Source: Streptococcus timonensis (lineage in GTDB: Bacteria > Bacillota > Bacilli > Lactobacillales > Streptococcaceae). From it: a stretch of DNA of 64,000 bases. The number at the start of each line of letters is the position of its first letter. Within the stretch, counting starts at the first letter, position 1. The stretch lies in the NCBI RefSeq assembly GCF_900095845.1, contig NZ_FMIX01000004.1, positions 441,501 to 505,500 of the forward strand, read 5' to 3'. A program made the position numbers and the translations under genes. The notes under the pieces were generated by a model. It was not told where the DNA came from. It searched no databases and saw only the letters and a program-made list of their open reading frames with translations. Shown here in pieces: positions 41,866-50,774 of the stretch.

Positions 41866-41896
41866 ATCTAAAATTTTAAATAAGATAGGAGCTACA

Positions 41897-42475
41897 ATGA
41901 GTAATTTAAAGAATTCAGTCAATTTTATTAAAGAAATAGAGAAGTTAAAGTCAGTAACAAGATTTAATAGAACTCTTGATGGAAGATTTGAAAATAGTGC
42001 CGAGCATTCTTGGCAAGGTGCTATAGCTGCTATAGTTCTTCAAGATTATTATCCTGAAAAGTTGAAAATGGAAAAAGTTATTTCTATGTTATTGATTCAT
42101 GATTTAGGTGAGATTTATGCCGGAGATACTTGGGTTTTTGATGATGAGAAAAAGGTTCATTCTCATGATAGAGAGTTAGAATCTCTAGAAAAAACAATGA
42201 GCCTCCTTCCAGAAGATAAATATTTGAATATGAAAAATTTGTGGTTGGAATTTGAAAAAGGGCAGAGTGCTGAAGCAAGATATGCAAGAGTGATCGATGC
42301 ATTGGTACCACTGATAAATCACTTAGAAGTGTCAGAATTAAATTATAACCCTGATAACATAAGTGCAGACATTGTATTAGAAAAGAAAAAGTTCATAAAA
42401 AGTGAATCAGAAGAATTATGGAAACTGACGGAAGATTTGATTCAAGAAAGTGTGGAAAGGGGGTTATATTTATAA
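41897..42475 (+). CDS. HD domain hydrolase, YfbR-like
   Basis: 192 residues. Metal-binding HD-type motifs: AEHSWQGA (about 36) and LIHDLGEIYAGD (about 68-79), then VIDALVPLINH (about 140). Related proteins hydrolyse 5'-deoxynucleotides. The start at 41897 follows AGGA and lies after a terminator and promoter; the frame remains open 180 bp upstream, through these signals. More AT-rich than neighbours. Confidence 0.87.
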   Translation: MSNLKNSVNFIKEIEKLKSVTRFNRTLDGRFENSAEHSWQGAIAAIVLQDYYPEKLKMEKVISMLLIHDLGEIYAGDTWVFDDEKKVHSHDRELESLEKTMSLLPEDKYLNMKNLWLEFEKGQSAEARYARVIDALVPLINHLEVSELNYNPDNISADIVLEKKKFIKSESEELWKLTEDLIQESVERGLYL

Positions 42476-42510
42476 TAACAATTGGCTCTACGGATAGATT
42501 TATAGAATAC

Positions 42511-42541
42511 AAGGACGTGTCAATCCTGCACGTCTTTTTTA
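42511..42541 (+). terminator. Terminator after the HD gene
   Basis: GACGTG/CACGTC stem, six T residues. Confidence 0.82.
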
Positions 42542-42550
42542 CTTTTTCTA

Positions 42551-42559
42551 TGGTATAAT
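42551..42559 (+). promoter_or_regulatory. Extended -10 promoter of Cof-Cof-ftsY
   Basis: TGgTATAAT, 36 bp before the first Cof gene. Confidence 0.75.
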
Positions 42560-42595
42560 AGAAGATAGATTTATAACTGGAGAATATGAGTATTT

Positions 42596-43387
42596 ATGAT
42601 TAAACTAGTCGCAACTGATATGGACGGGACTTTTTTGGATGAAGCTGGCCAATTTGATATGGAACGTTTAAAAAAGCTTCTCCATTCTTATAAAGAAAAA
42701 GGGATTTACTTTGCTGTAGCATCAGGACGTGGCCTTTTGTCCTTAGAGAAACATTTTGCGGATGTCAAAGATGAGATTATTTTTATCGCTGAAAATGGTA
42801 GTCTGGTTCGTTTTCATGGACAAGATCTATATGAAGCAACTATGCCACGTGATTTTTATCTATCAACCTTTGAAAAACTAAAAACTTCACCCTATTTTGA
42901 TGAAAGAAAAATGCTCTTGACAGGTAAGAAAGCTTGTTATGTTTTAGATACTGTAGATGAAACCTATCTCATGTTTAGTCATCATTACAATGAGAATATT
43001 CAAAAAGTAGCCAAACTTGAAGATATCACCGATGAGATTTTTAAATTCACAACCAACTTTACTGAAGAGACAGTAGAAGCTGGCGAAGCTTGGGTTAATG
43101 AACATGTGCCTGGTGTTAAGGCAATGACGACAGGTTTTGAATCCATTGATATTGTTCTTGATTATGTGGACAAGGGAGTTGCGATTGTCGAATTAGCTAA
43201 GAAGTTAAATCTGGATATGGACCAAGTGATGGCCTTCGGTGACAATCTCAATGACATTCATATGATGCAGGTTGTAGGGCACCCAGTCGCACCTGAAAAT
43301 GCTCGTCCAGAGATTTTAGAACTTGCCGAAACAGTTATCGGTCACCATAAGGACCAATCAGTTATCGCTTATATGGAGGGATTATAA
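42596..43387 (+). CDS. Cof-type HAD-IIB phosphatase (first)
   Basis: 263 residues. HAD motif I ATDMDGTFLDE (about 6-16), motif II SGRG, and C-terminal GDNLNDIHMM (about 212). Cof enzymes dephosphorylate sugar phosphates or flavin/pyridoxal-type substrates. Directly followed by a second Cof gene, overlapping by 1 bp, then ftsY; the order is conserved in mitis-group streptococci. Confidence 0.92.
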   Translation: MIKLVATDMDGTFLDEAGQFDMERLKKLLHSYKEKGIYFAVASGRGLLSLEKHFADVKDEIIFIAENGSLVRFHGQDLYEATMPRDFYLSTFEKLKTSPYFDERKMLLTGKKACYVLDTVDETYLMFSHHYNENIQKVAKLEDITDEIFKFTTNFTEETVEAGEAWVNEHVPGVKAMTTGFESIDIVLDYVDKGVAIVELAKKLNLDMDQVMAFGDNLNDIHMMQVVGHPVAPENARPEILELAETVIGHHKDQSVIAYMEGL

Positions 43388-44205
43388 TGGCAGATATTAA
43401 ATTAATTGCCCTAGACTTGGATGGAACCTTGCTGACGACAGATAAGAAATTGACTGATCGTACCAAGGCGACTTTAAAGGCTGCGCGTGAACAGGGTGTC
43501 AAAGTAGTCCTAACAACTGGACGTCCTCTCAAGGCCATGGATTTCTTCCTTAAAGAGCTTGGAACAGATGGTCACGATGACGAATATACTATCACATTCA
43601 ACGGTGGATTGGTTCAGAAAAATACAGGTGAGATTCTTGATAAGACAGTCTTTTCAATTGATGATGTGACACGTATTTATGAAGAAACTGAAAAATTGGA
43701 AATCCCCTTAGATGCAATTTCAGAAGGAACAGTTTACCAGATTCAGTCTGACCAAGAAAGTTTATATGCTCAGTTTAACCCGGCTTTAACTTTTGTTCCA
43801 ACTGCATTTGAAGATTTGTCTAGTCAGGTGACATACAATAAATGTGTGACTGCCTTTCCTCAGGAACCTTTGGATGCAGCTATTCAAAAGATTTCACCAG
43901 AATTATTCGATCAATATGAAATTTTTAAATCACGTGAACTCTTGCTAGAATGGTCACCAAAGAATGTTCATAAGGCGACAGGATTATCTAAACTGATTGA
44001 ACACCTGGGAATTGACCAAAGTCAGGTTATGGCCTGCGGAGATGAAACTAATGACCTTTCGATGATTGAGTGGGCCGGTCTCGGTGTCGCTATGCAAAAT
44101 GCTGTGCCGGCAGTTAAGGCTGTGGCAAATGTGGTAACACCAATGACTAATGACGAAGAAGCTGTCGCCTGGGCAATTGAAAAATATGTACTGAAGGAGA
44201 ACTAA
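43387..44205 (+). CDS. Cof-type HAD-IIB phosphatase (second)
   Basis: 272 residues. Motif I ALDLDGTLLTTD (about 8-19), TTGRPLKAM (motif II), KATGLSKLIEHLG and GDETNDLSMIEWAGLG (motif IV). Same family as its upstream neighbour but clearly diverged, so probably different substrates. Three bp before ftsY. Confidence 0.92.
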   Translation: MADIKLIALDLDGTLLTTDKKLTDRTKATLKAAREQGVKVVLTTGRPLKAMDFFLKELGTDGHDDEYTITFNGGLVQKNTGEILDKTVFSIDDVTRIYEETEKLEIPLDAISEGTVYQIQSDQESLYAQFNPALTFVPTAFEDLSSQVTYNKCVTAFPQEPLDAAIQKISPELFDQYEIFKSRELLLEWSPKNVHKATGLSKLIEHLGIDQSQVMACGDETNDLSMIEWAGLGVAMQNAVPAVKAVANVVTPMTNDEEAVAWAIEKYVLKEN

Positions 44206-44208
44206 AGA

Positions 44209-45567
44209 ATGGGATTATTTGACCGTTTATTTGGAAAAATAGAAGAACCTAAAATTGAAGATGTTGTCAAAGAAGCTCTAGAAAACATTGATTTATCGGA
44301 TGATAGCGAGCAAACTGAGACGCTAGAATCTGAAAATATCGAAGTAAAAGAGCAAGATGGGACTGTCGTAGCCGAAGAAAATGATGAAGGATTAAATGAA
44401 GCAGAGGTTGACGAAGAAACTATTGTCGAATCAGTTGATGAAGTTGAGGTTTCTCGAGAAGAGTTAAATCAAGTCCAAGAGGCAGATAGTCCTCAAGAGG
44501 AACCGACTCATGTTGAAGATATTCCTTCAAATGATAGTGACGAGGAAGAAATTGTTCAGCCTCAATCAGACGAAGCAGAAACAGAGTTTTTTGAAGAAGA
44601 GGAAGCAAACCAAGTAATCGAAGAAACTCCTCAAGTGCAAGAGACTGTACAAGAAAAATATGACCGTAGTCTTAAGAAAACTCGTACTGGGTTCGGTGCC
44701 CGTTTGAATGCTTTCTTTGCAAATTTCCGCTCAGTCGATGAAGAATTTTTTGAAGAACTAGAAGAACTGCTCATCATGAGTGACGTTGGTGTGCAGGTGG
44801 CTTCAAATCTTACAGAAGAATTGCGTTATGAAGCCAAGCTTGAGAATGCTAAGAAACCTGATGCCCTTCGTCGTGTTATCATCGAAAAATTGGTGGAGTT
44901 ATACGAAAAAGACGGCGTATATAATGAAAATATTAACTTCCAAGATGGATTAACGGTTATGCTTTTTGTTGGAGTTAATGGGGTCGGGAAAACAACTTCA
45001 ATTGGTAAATTAGCTAATCGATACAAACAAGCTGGTAAAAAGGTTATGCTTGTTGCTGCTGATACCTTCCGTGCGGGTGCGGTTGCTCAGTTAGCAGAAT
45101 GGGGACGTCGTGTAGATGTTCCTGTCGTTACTGGTCCTGAGAAAGCAGATCCAGCTAGCGTTGTCTTTGATGGGATGGAACGAGCAGTAGCAGATGGTAT
45201 TGATATTCTCATGATTGATACAGCTGGCCGTCTGCAAAACAAAGAAAACTTAATGGCTGAATTGGAAAAGATTGGTCGCATCATCAAACGCGTAGTGCCA
45301 GAAGCACCTCATGAAACCTTCCTAGCTCTTGATGCGTCAACTGGGCAAAACGCTCTTGTACAAGCTAAAGAATTCTCAAAAATAACTCCTGTTACAGGGA
45401 TTGTCTTAACCAAGATTGATGGAACTGCCCGAGGTGGGGTTGTTCTTGCTATCCGTGAGGAACTCAATATCCCTGTTAAGCTAATTGGTTTTGGTGAAAA
45501 GATTGACGATATTGGTGAGTTCAACTCAGAAAACTTTATGAAGGGCCTTCTAGAAGGTTTGATATAA
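44209..45567 (+). CDS. ftsY: Signal recognition particle receptor FtsY
   Basis: 452 residues. A long acidic N-terminal region (about 1-145, Glu/Asp/Gln rich) is followed by the NG domain with P-loop GVNGVGKTTS (about 255), DTFRAGA, DTAGRLQNK and TKIDGTARGG. Receives SRP-bound ribosomes at the membrane. Last ordinary streptococcal gene before the foreign array. Confidence 0.97.
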   Translation: MGLFDRLFGKIEEPKIEDVVKEALENIDLSDDSEQTETLESENIEVKEQDGTVVAEENDEGLNEAEVDEETIVESVDEVEVSREELNQVQEADSPQEEPTHVEDIPSNDSDEEEIVQPQSDEAETEFFEEEEANQVIEETPQVQETVQEKYDRSLKKTRTGFGARLNAFFANFRSVDEEFFEELEELLIMSDVGVQVASNLTEELRYEAKLENAKKPDALRRVIIEKLVELYEKDGVYNENINFQDGLTVMLFVGVNGVGKTTSIGKLANRYKQAGKKVMLVAADTFRAGAVAQLAEWGRRVDVPVVTGPEKADPASVVFDGMERAVADGIDILMIDTAGRLQNKENLMAELEKIGRIIKRVVPEAPHETFLALDASTGQNALVQAKEFSKITPVTGIVLTKIDGTARGGVVLAIREELNIPVKLIGFGEKIDDIGEFNSENFMKGLLEGLI

Positions 45568-45573
45568 AAGAAC

Positions 45574-45604
45574 ATCCTGCAAGAATTCTTGCAGGATATT
45601 TTTT
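45574..45604 (+). terminator. ftsY terminator
   Basis: A 24-bp perfect palindrome centred on GAATTC (45574-45597), then ATTTTTTC. Confidence 0.92.
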
Positions 45605-45623
45605 CTATTTTAGTCGACCATCC

Positions 45624-45800
45624 TCACGATAGGCGATATCTGGTTGCCGGTGTGGCGATTTGTTTTTCAAACTGCTTTATGAAGCTAACTATGTGCTTTA
45701 GGAGGATCTCTCTATTTACGAACTATGACCTGCTTATTAAATATTTAGAACTTAATTTAATTAGATCATTTTGACTTAGTAGAAATGATTGATCTTCTTT
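45624..45800 (-). other. Boundary zone with decayed small reading frame
   Basis: On the - strand a short frame ends ATPATRYRLS at TGA 45624-45626 and reads back about 33 residues (FVNREILLKHIVSFIKQF at its start) to a stop. It looks like the tail of a decayed streptococcal ORF, but I cannot name it. A hairpin, GATCATTT/AAATGATTGATC (45764-45794), follows. This is the transition between the ftsY region and the Rhs array; no transposase, tRNA or integrase is seen. Confidence 0.4.
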
Positions 45801-45814
45801 AGTAACAGTAGGCT

Positions 45815-46147
45815 TTAACTTATGTTTTCAAGTAAATAATCAAATAACTGGTTCGCAATAAGTTCTGCGTGGTTATTTATAACGGGAAATTTAAAGTAAT
45901 AATATTGAGATTCATATCTTTCTAATATGTAGCTAGGAACTAGAAAAAAATTATTATAGCAAGAAGATATTTCTTTTATAGAATTAGAAATATCTTCTAA
46001 TTTATTACTTATATTAGTTATGTCAAAAAAAAGCTCACTAAAACCATTATCAATATTATTAATTGTAATAAATGGATATTTATTTTGATTGCAAAATTCC
46101 CAGTGGTCAGTATAATTTTGATCTTTTTTATAAATAAATTTATTCAT
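45815..46147 (-). CDS. Putative immunity protein P (unknown family)
   Basis: 110 residues, very AT-rich, Asn/Ile/Tyr rich (NKYPFITINNIDNG). It starts 9 bp after the truncated toxin tip P and has GAGGAT as ribosome-binding site. Position directly after a toxin tip is the only support for an immunity role. No known domain recognised. It is the last cassette gene before the ftsY boundary. Confidence 0.6.
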   Translation of the reverse strand: MNKFIYKKDQNYTDHWEFCNQNKYPFITINNIDNGFSELFFDITNISNKLEDISNSIKEISSCYNNFFLVPSYILERYESQYYYFKFPVINNHAELIANQLFDYLLENIS

Positions 46148-46156
46148 ATAATCCTC

Positions 46157-46500
46157 TTATTTGAATTTGAAGTCAGTTACATTCTTCATTTTTCCAGCTT
46201 TATCAAATATTTCCATGTAGTGAATAGTAAGCCCATCTATTTTTTCTAACCCCAGTGGATCAATCCATCTTTGAACATTCGGCGCAAATCGGTAAAAGTT
46301 AAATCCGCCCGTCCTTTTTCAGGCGACGCCAAGCAGTGTATTCGCCGTACCACAACAGATTGCCGTGGATGTCGGTCATCTCTTTTGGAATGCCGATTTG
46401 GTCGCAGTGGAAGTAGTGGGTTTGTTGGCGGCTTCCGCCTTCTTCGGTTGCCAAATAGCGGATTTGTGCTAAAGGTTCGTGTGTACCGCACACTTCCTAC
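46157..46500 (-). pseudogene. Rhs core fragment plus short toxin tip P, frameshifted
   Basis: Reads GTHEPLAQIRY and [16 protein letters not shown] in one frame to a stop at 46299, then continues in another frame from about 46300 with FYRFAPNVQRWIDPLGL and a 28-residue tail (EKIDGLTIHYMEIFDK...). The Rhs segment normally found between (QPFRLQNQY to NQDPIGL) has been deleted. The toxin tip is too short to be active. Immunity P follows. Confidence 0.8.
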
Positions 46501-46518
46501 CTCTAGATTGTAGGAAGT

Positions 46519-46536
46519 GTGCTGGCTGTGGCTTGC
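46519..46536 (-). repeat. Junction repeat J1
   Basis: On the - strand GCAAGCCACAGCCAGCAC, the diverged first copy of the J motif, with a GTAGGAAGTGTGC inverted segment beside it. It lies between immunity O and Rhs fragment P. Confidence 0.6.
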
Positions 46537-46581
46537 TTTGGGGAAATTCAATAATTATATCCAACTTTTGGTTCAAACATG

Positions 46582-47073
46582 TTAAACACGATATTTCCTT
46601 AAAATAGGATGATTCAATAGAAATTCTAGATATTTTTTACAAAGTTCCTGTCCGCATAATTTATATACATTAAAGAAAGTGGGAAGTAGTATATCGGATA
46701 CTGTAGCGTAGTTCTCAAGTGCATCAGTGAATTGTTCTTCATCTGATAACCCTCCTAGTATAAGTTGAGTAAAGTTTCTTTCATGTGATGATGTTTGTGA
46801 ATCATAAATTTTCCAAACTCTTATACGCTCCTTCTTCAATTCATCATTTGATAAGACGTTGGATAAATTCAATAGAATTTTACTACATGTATTTTCTGCT
46901 AATTTTATTAAAGTATCAGGTATTTGATTATGAATACAAGGGCTAGATAAAAGTACGTTTTTGATAAAATCATGAGTAATTATCTGAATGTCATGATAAT
47001 TCATGGCATCAATATCAAATGTATCGGTTAATTTTCGTCCTGCTATAACATCAGGTCTATTTACTTTAGTCAT
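46582..47073 (-). CDS. Putative immunity protein O (unknown family)
   Basis: 163 residues, mostly helical, starting MTKVNRPDVIAGRKL. It begins one base after the stop of a YwqJ-like deaminase fragment, the expected place for its immunity protein. An upstream in-frame GTG-type extension overlaps the toxin and is not used. No known domain name. Confidence 0.65.
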   Translation of the reverse strand: MTKVNRPDVIAGRKLTDTFDIDAMNYHDIQIITHDFIKNVLLSSPCIHNQIPDTLIKLAENTCSKILLNLSNVLSNDELKKERIRVWKIYDSQTSSHERNFTQLILGGLSDEEQFTDALENYATVSDILLPTFFNVYKLCGQELCKKYLEFLLNHPILRKYRV

Positions 47074-47074
47074 T

Positions 47075-47400
47075 TTAACCTCCGTTACCGTCACGAATTC
47101 CAAGATTTTTTAATACGTGGCTACAGGAAGGATATGCACGCATAGGTTTTCCTTTTTTGTCGTTTCTGTTTGCTGTAGAGACGGAATTTTTTGCTAATTT
47201 TCTAAGCTCTCCCATATTGGTAACATTTGCCTTTTCTGCCCCTTTATTGAGAGCCTCGGCTTCAGCACATCTACCATGCATACGAGAATCAGAACGTTTA
47301 TCATTGGGGACATTATCGTATGCTTCTTGAACAACAGGATGGGTAATACCTTTACCCCCCTCTCCAGTGCTAAGGCCAGTTTGGTTTCGTAACAGGAGCA
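47075..47400 (-). pseudogene. YwqJ-like deaminase toxin fragment O
   Basis: C-terminal toxin piece of about 105 residues with RNQTGLSTGEGGKGITHP, then HGRCAEAEALNKG and YPSCSHVLKNLGI, the His-Glu and Cys motifs of the YwqJ-related nucleic acid deaminase group. The Rhs core that should precede it is missing; the reading frame runs straight into a DUS hairpin at 47416-47441. Without a start codon at the proper place it is probably not expressed as a full toxin, though an internal ATG at 47281 exists. Confidence 0.72.
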
Positions 47401-47415
47401 GGGGGGAGGAGAATG

Positions 47416-47441
47416 GGTCGTCTGAAAATTTTCAGACGACC
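47416..47441. terminator. DUS hairpin (26-bp perfect palindrome), D1
   Basis: Two inverted copies of GGTCGTCTGAAAA form a perfect 13-bp palindrome. The - strand 12-mer at 47431-47442 is exactly AGGTCGTCTGAA (AG-mucDUS). In Neisseriaceae such paired DUS act as transcription terminators and as uptake signals. Confidence 0.85.
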
Positions 47442-47507
47442 TCAGAAGTTATTAGGTCTTAACCTAACTTATTACTACTGCTTAAAATAACTTATATTCT
47501 TCTAAAT

Positions 47508-47590
47508 GATTGAGGATATAAAATTATCCTTGCTTCTAAGAAATCATTGTCCGCCTCAAAGTAACCAATATATTTGTATTTATCGAAACT
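47508..47590 (-). pseudogene. Tail fragment of an immunity-like gene
   Basis: After the stop of toxin N the - strand reads FDKYKYIGYFEADNDF and ends LYPQSFRRI at a TAA near 47508, about 30 residues with no start codon. It looks like the 3' end of an immunity gene whose front part was lost. Confidence 0.4.
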
Positions 47591-47595
47591 TGTTC

Positions 47596-48440
47596 CTACT
47601 TGAAAGTAAGTCGTTCATTAAAATACCATATATATGAGTTTGGATCGTATAAATTTATATCTCTACATATTTTCTTAATTATATCATAATCTTGCTTTCT
47701 GACGGGACTGCCTTTAAAAATTTCTTCAAGAGGTAGAGCATATGAAATATTTGGTTGAAGAGAGGCTATTTTTCCATTCATATTCCATTTTGGGTATTCA
47801 TTAGGTATGCCTAGATCTTGTGCAAAGTTTGAAGTATTTGCTTGATTAATACCTACATATCTATCATATTCATCTATACTTTTATAATGACCAAGCCATA
47901 GATGGTAAAAATTTGAATTATACATATAAAATCCTAATCCTATCTTAGTTACATGAATCTTTACATTTTTGTAAGCTTTAAACATGGCATCAATTTCTGC
48001 ATGCATGGAATATTCATTACTATTTGGTCCTGCTAATCGACATCCGGTTTTTCCTGACTTTCTGTTAGCACGCTCTGTTGGGTTGACACCTTGGAAAGTT
48101 TCTCCTCCCATATTAAATGTTGTATCAACTGTTGCTAATCCAAACGGGTCGATCCATCGTTGCGTATTGCGTCCAAATACATAAAGATTCTCTTCACCCC
48201 ACAACCCAATCGGATCCTGATTCACAAACCGACCTTCATCAGGCTCATAATACCTGAAGAAGTTGTAGTACAGCCCTGTTTCACGGTCGCAATACTGGTT
48301 TTGCAGACGGAAGGGTTGATATGCGCTATCCGTTACCTTGGTTTCCTCTTTCAGCTGGCCTAAAGGGTCGAGTTCGTAGTGGCTGGTGAGTTTACCCTGT
48401 GTCCGGAGGACTGAAGGCTTTGCGCGGGCTACGACTTGCT
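47596..48440 (-). pseudogene. Rhs C-terminal fragment with deaminase-like toxin tip N (5'-truncated)
   Basis: Open on the - strand from about 48440 without internal stop. It starts in J2 and reads [45 protein letters not shown] and DPFGLATVD, then a tip of about 170 residues. The tip has MHAEIDAMFKA, the HAE motif of deaminase-fold toxins, but a clear CxxC partner is not visible. It has no proper start; GTG 48225 inside the core is the only plausible one. This is one of the longest uninterrupted toxin frames in the array. Confidence 0.7.
48399..48440 (-). repeat. Junction repeat J2
   Basis: - strand AGCAAGTCGTAGCCCGCGCAAAGCCTTCAGTCC-type sequence, directly after the immunity gene at 48465 and leading in frame into Rhs core N. 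Confidence 0.75.
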
Positions 48441-48464
48441 TAATAAATTTATTGAATATTCCAA

Positions 48465-48980
48465 TTAAAAATATTTAAATGGATAAACATTAAACAAATT
48501 ATTACTTATACTATTTACTGAATTTATAAACTCAGTTTTTATATTATCCGTAAGTGTCTCTCCCTCATCTAATAGGTGTTCTAAATCTCGGTATAAGAGA
48601 GCCAAATGGATAAATTGTGAGAAATCTATCCCTAAATTTGTAAATCCAGATTTGGTATATTCTCCAGTATCATGATTATAATGAAAAATGGTATTATCTA
48701 TTTTATTTAAAAACCATCCATCTCCCTGTCCCGCTTGTCCAATACTCCAATAACACCTTGATATTTCGGGATAATGGCACTCTAAGTATCTATTTTCATT
48801 TAAAGCCTCTTCATAATTAAAAAGAGAAATATCAGGTATTATCTCTACCCCCTGATACTTAGTAATAAATAACAAATAGTTATTATCCAGTTTAGGAAGT
48901 TTATCTAACTTTGTAATTTCTACTTTACGCTTAATACATATATTAAAAAAATCCTCGGGAAATAATTTTAATTTGAACAT
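48465..48980 (-). CDS. Putative immunity protein, SUKH/SMI1-like
   Basis: 171 residues. SIGQAGQGDGWFLNK and IDFSQFIHLALLYRDLEHLL resemble SMI1/KNR4 (SUKH) proteins, a broad immunity superfamily, though the match is loose. Start at MFKLKLFP is chosen since GGAGGA sits before it. The toxin it would protect against is missing; Imm10 is encoded just upstream. Confidence 0.55.
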   Translation of the reverse strand: MFKLKLFPEDFFNICIKRKVEITKLDKLPKLDNNYLLFITKYQGVEIIPDISLFNYEEALNENRYLECHYPEISRCYWSIGQAGQGDGWFLNKIDNTIFHYNHDTGEYTKSGFTNLGIDFSQFIHLALLYRDLEHLLDEGETLTDNIKTEFINSVNSISNNLFNVYPFKYF

Positions 48981-49089
48981 AAAAGTATCCTCCATAATTT
49001 TTTTGATAGAAAGATATTTCCTTCAATATTTTCCTAATCCTTTTATTTTTTTTTAGATATTGTAGCTATGCCGTCATTATTTTTTAAAT

Positions 49090-49440
49090 TTAGTAAACTA
49101 CGACTTCGCAATCAGATTCCCCAAAAATATACTCAATAAATTCATTTAATCTTTTATCAGGTTTATAAGTAATAATTAGATTTTCAATACTATTTTGATA
49201 GATTTTTTGTTTCTCTTGAAAATAAATAACTAATTTATTGGAATAAATTTCTACTCTTTTGAAGCCACCTACCCCTGAATATTGTTGACTATTAATTTCA
49301 TAATAATAGTATTCTAAGTCATCAACTTCTCTTTGCAAGATTAAGTAATTATCAGGGTTAGGTTTGTTACTATCTGCAAATGCAATAGTAAGAATATCAT
49401 CTTCTATTTTGTAATACGTATTTATTGAAATAATTTCCAT
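49090..49440 (-). CDS. Imm10 family immunity protein
   Basis: 116 residues from MEIISINTYY, with the Imm10-type pattern NPDNYLILQR, DLEYYYYEIN, GVGGFKRVEI and IYFQEKQ. AAGGA precedes this ATG by seven bases. The reading frame is also open upstream to 49668 through an Rhs fragment, so a fused product of 192 residues is possible, but the Imm10 start has the better ribosome-binding site. Confidence 0.72.
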   Translation of the reverse strand: MEIISINTYYKIEDDILTIAFADSNKPNPDNYLILQREVDDLEYYYYEINSQQYSGVGGFKRVEIYSNKLVIYFQEKQKIYQNSIENLIITYKPDKRLNEFIEYIFGESDCEVVVY

Positions 49441-49668
49441 AAACAATTCCTTATCATATTGTTTCTTAACATTTTTCAGGTGGAGGTGTTTGTAGTTTTT
49501 TTCCAGCTGGGCGAGGTGCTTTACGAGTTCTTTTTTGAAGATTTTGGCTTTAACCAGTTGGTCATGCAGATCGTAGAAATAGTTCTGCACTTCGCCGTCG
49601 GCCAGTTCGCGGTGGATCAGGTTGGATAACTTTGTGGAATTGTTGAGACTTCCTACCTCACCTGCCAT
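49441..49668 (-). pseudogene. Internal Rhs core fragment M
   Basis: Reads LIHRELADGEVQNYFYDL and HDQLVKAKIFKK, a more N-terminal part of the Rhs core than the other fragments, then ELVKHLAQLEKNYKHLH, possibly a toxin or core tail, in frame with Imm10. Its ATG overlaps the stop of the previous immunity gene (TAATG). Not expected to function alone. Confidence 0.6.
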
Positions 49669-49991
49669 TATTGTTGTATATGCTCATGATCATATATACA
49701 TTTAATTCCTTGTTTTATAGTGGTAATTAAATCATTAATTGTGTTATCAGATTTTATAAATAATGGATTTTGCCAATCACAATTTTTAACTACGTAAACT
49801 TTGAATTTTCCTTTTCTACCGATATGGGGATACCACCCAACATCTAAAATATATTTTTCATTAAAGAACTGTACTTGTAATAAATCTTCTTCAAATTCAA
49901 GTTTATTGATTAATCCATTAGTGTTATTGAATAGCCAAAATAAATTGTCATAAGTAATAATGCCATCTTTAAAATCAATTTTAGGTACCAT
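49668..49991 (-). CDS. Putative immunity protein L (unknown family)
   Basis: 107 residues, MVPKIDFKDGIITYDNLFWL with DVGWYPHIGRKGKFKVYVV. It starts one base after the stop of toxin pseudogene L, so it is likely its immunity partner. No family recognised. Confidence 0.62.
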   Translation of the reverse strand: MVPKIDFKDGIITYDNLFWLFNNTNGLINKLEFEEDLLQVQFFNEKYILDVGWYPHIGRKGKFKVYVVKNCDWQNPLFIKSDNTINDLITTIKQGIKCIYDHEHIQQ

Positions 49992-49992
49992 T

Positions 49993-50735
49993 TCAAATTG
50001 CTCCTAATCTTTTCAACTTTTCTTTTTTTGTAATTGGATGTCCATGTATTACTCCTTGAGAGAATTCAACTCGTATGTATGTTGTATCTATCCCTTCTGA
50101 TGCACCAATAATTTTTCCGGAATCATATACTTTATAATGTACGTTTTTTCCAAATGGTGAAACTGGAGTTCCTTTTGTTCAAGCTATTCTTTCTAATGAT
50201 TCACTATGAATTTTAGGTTTATATTTTGCAGGTTCACCATTTTTTGTAGCTTTTCGGATTTTAGACCAGAATTTTTAGGGGGAACATGTTTTCCTCCATG
50301 AGAAGTCCAATCTAAGGAATTATTATCACATGGATTATTACAGGCACCTGGAGCATTAGATAATCCGAGCGGATCAAACTACTTCTGCGTATTCGGCGCA
50401 AAAGCATATAAATTCTCCCCTCCCCACAATCCAATCGGCTCCTGATTCACAAACCGACCCGCATTAGGCTCGTAATAGCGTATCGGGTTATAGTGCAGCC
50501 CAGTCTCTTCATCGAAGTATTGGTTCTGCAATCTAAACGGCTGATGCGCATCCTTATAAACCCGCCCGTCCTTTTTCAGACGACCCTAGCCGGTATAGTT
50601 ACCGAACCAAACCAGATTAGCTTCATCATCGGTCATCTCACGCGAGATGCTGATTTGGTAGCAGTGAAAGTAGTGGGTTTGTTGATGGATTTCCACTTCT
50701 TCGGTTGTCCAGTCATGGACTTGCGCCAAGGGGTC
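49993..50735 (-). pseudogene. Rhs core with toxin tip L, multiple stops
   Basis: Reads [20 protein letters not shown] (core, one residue changed to HCYQIS), then a TAG at [41 protein letters not shown], another TAG replacing the Trp of RW.DP, DPLGLSN, and a tip with SHGGKHVPPKN, a frameshift, KIRKATKNGEPAKYKP, a TGA, and GTPVSPFGKNVHYKV to GHPITKKEKLKRLGAI. At least four lesions, so it is dead. The tip resembles a family of polymorphic toxins I cannot name with certainty. Confidence 0.78.
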
Positions 50736-50772
50736 ATCAGGACTGAAGGTTTTGTGCGGGCTACGGCTTGCT
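50735..50772 (-). repeat. Junction repeat J3
   Basis: - strand AGCAAGCCGTAGCCCGCACAAAACCTTCAGTCCTGA-type sequence, three bases from the end of Imm26 copy 1 and leading into Rhs core L. Confidence 0.8.
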
Positions 50773-50774
50773 TT

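Noticed and set aside
41717..41896. 60-residue N-terminal extension of the HD hydrolase
   Set aside because: It would cross a strong terminator and a promoter; the family start with AGGA is at 41897.
45589..45774. Short + strand frame after ftsY
   Set aside because: Overlaps the ftsY terminator and lacks a ribosome-binding site; the - strand remnant is more protein-like.
46246..46551. Arg/Pro-rich - strand frame over Rhs fragment P
   Set aside because: Wrong-frame reading of the GC-rich core; the core residues [11 protein letters not shown] lie in another frame.
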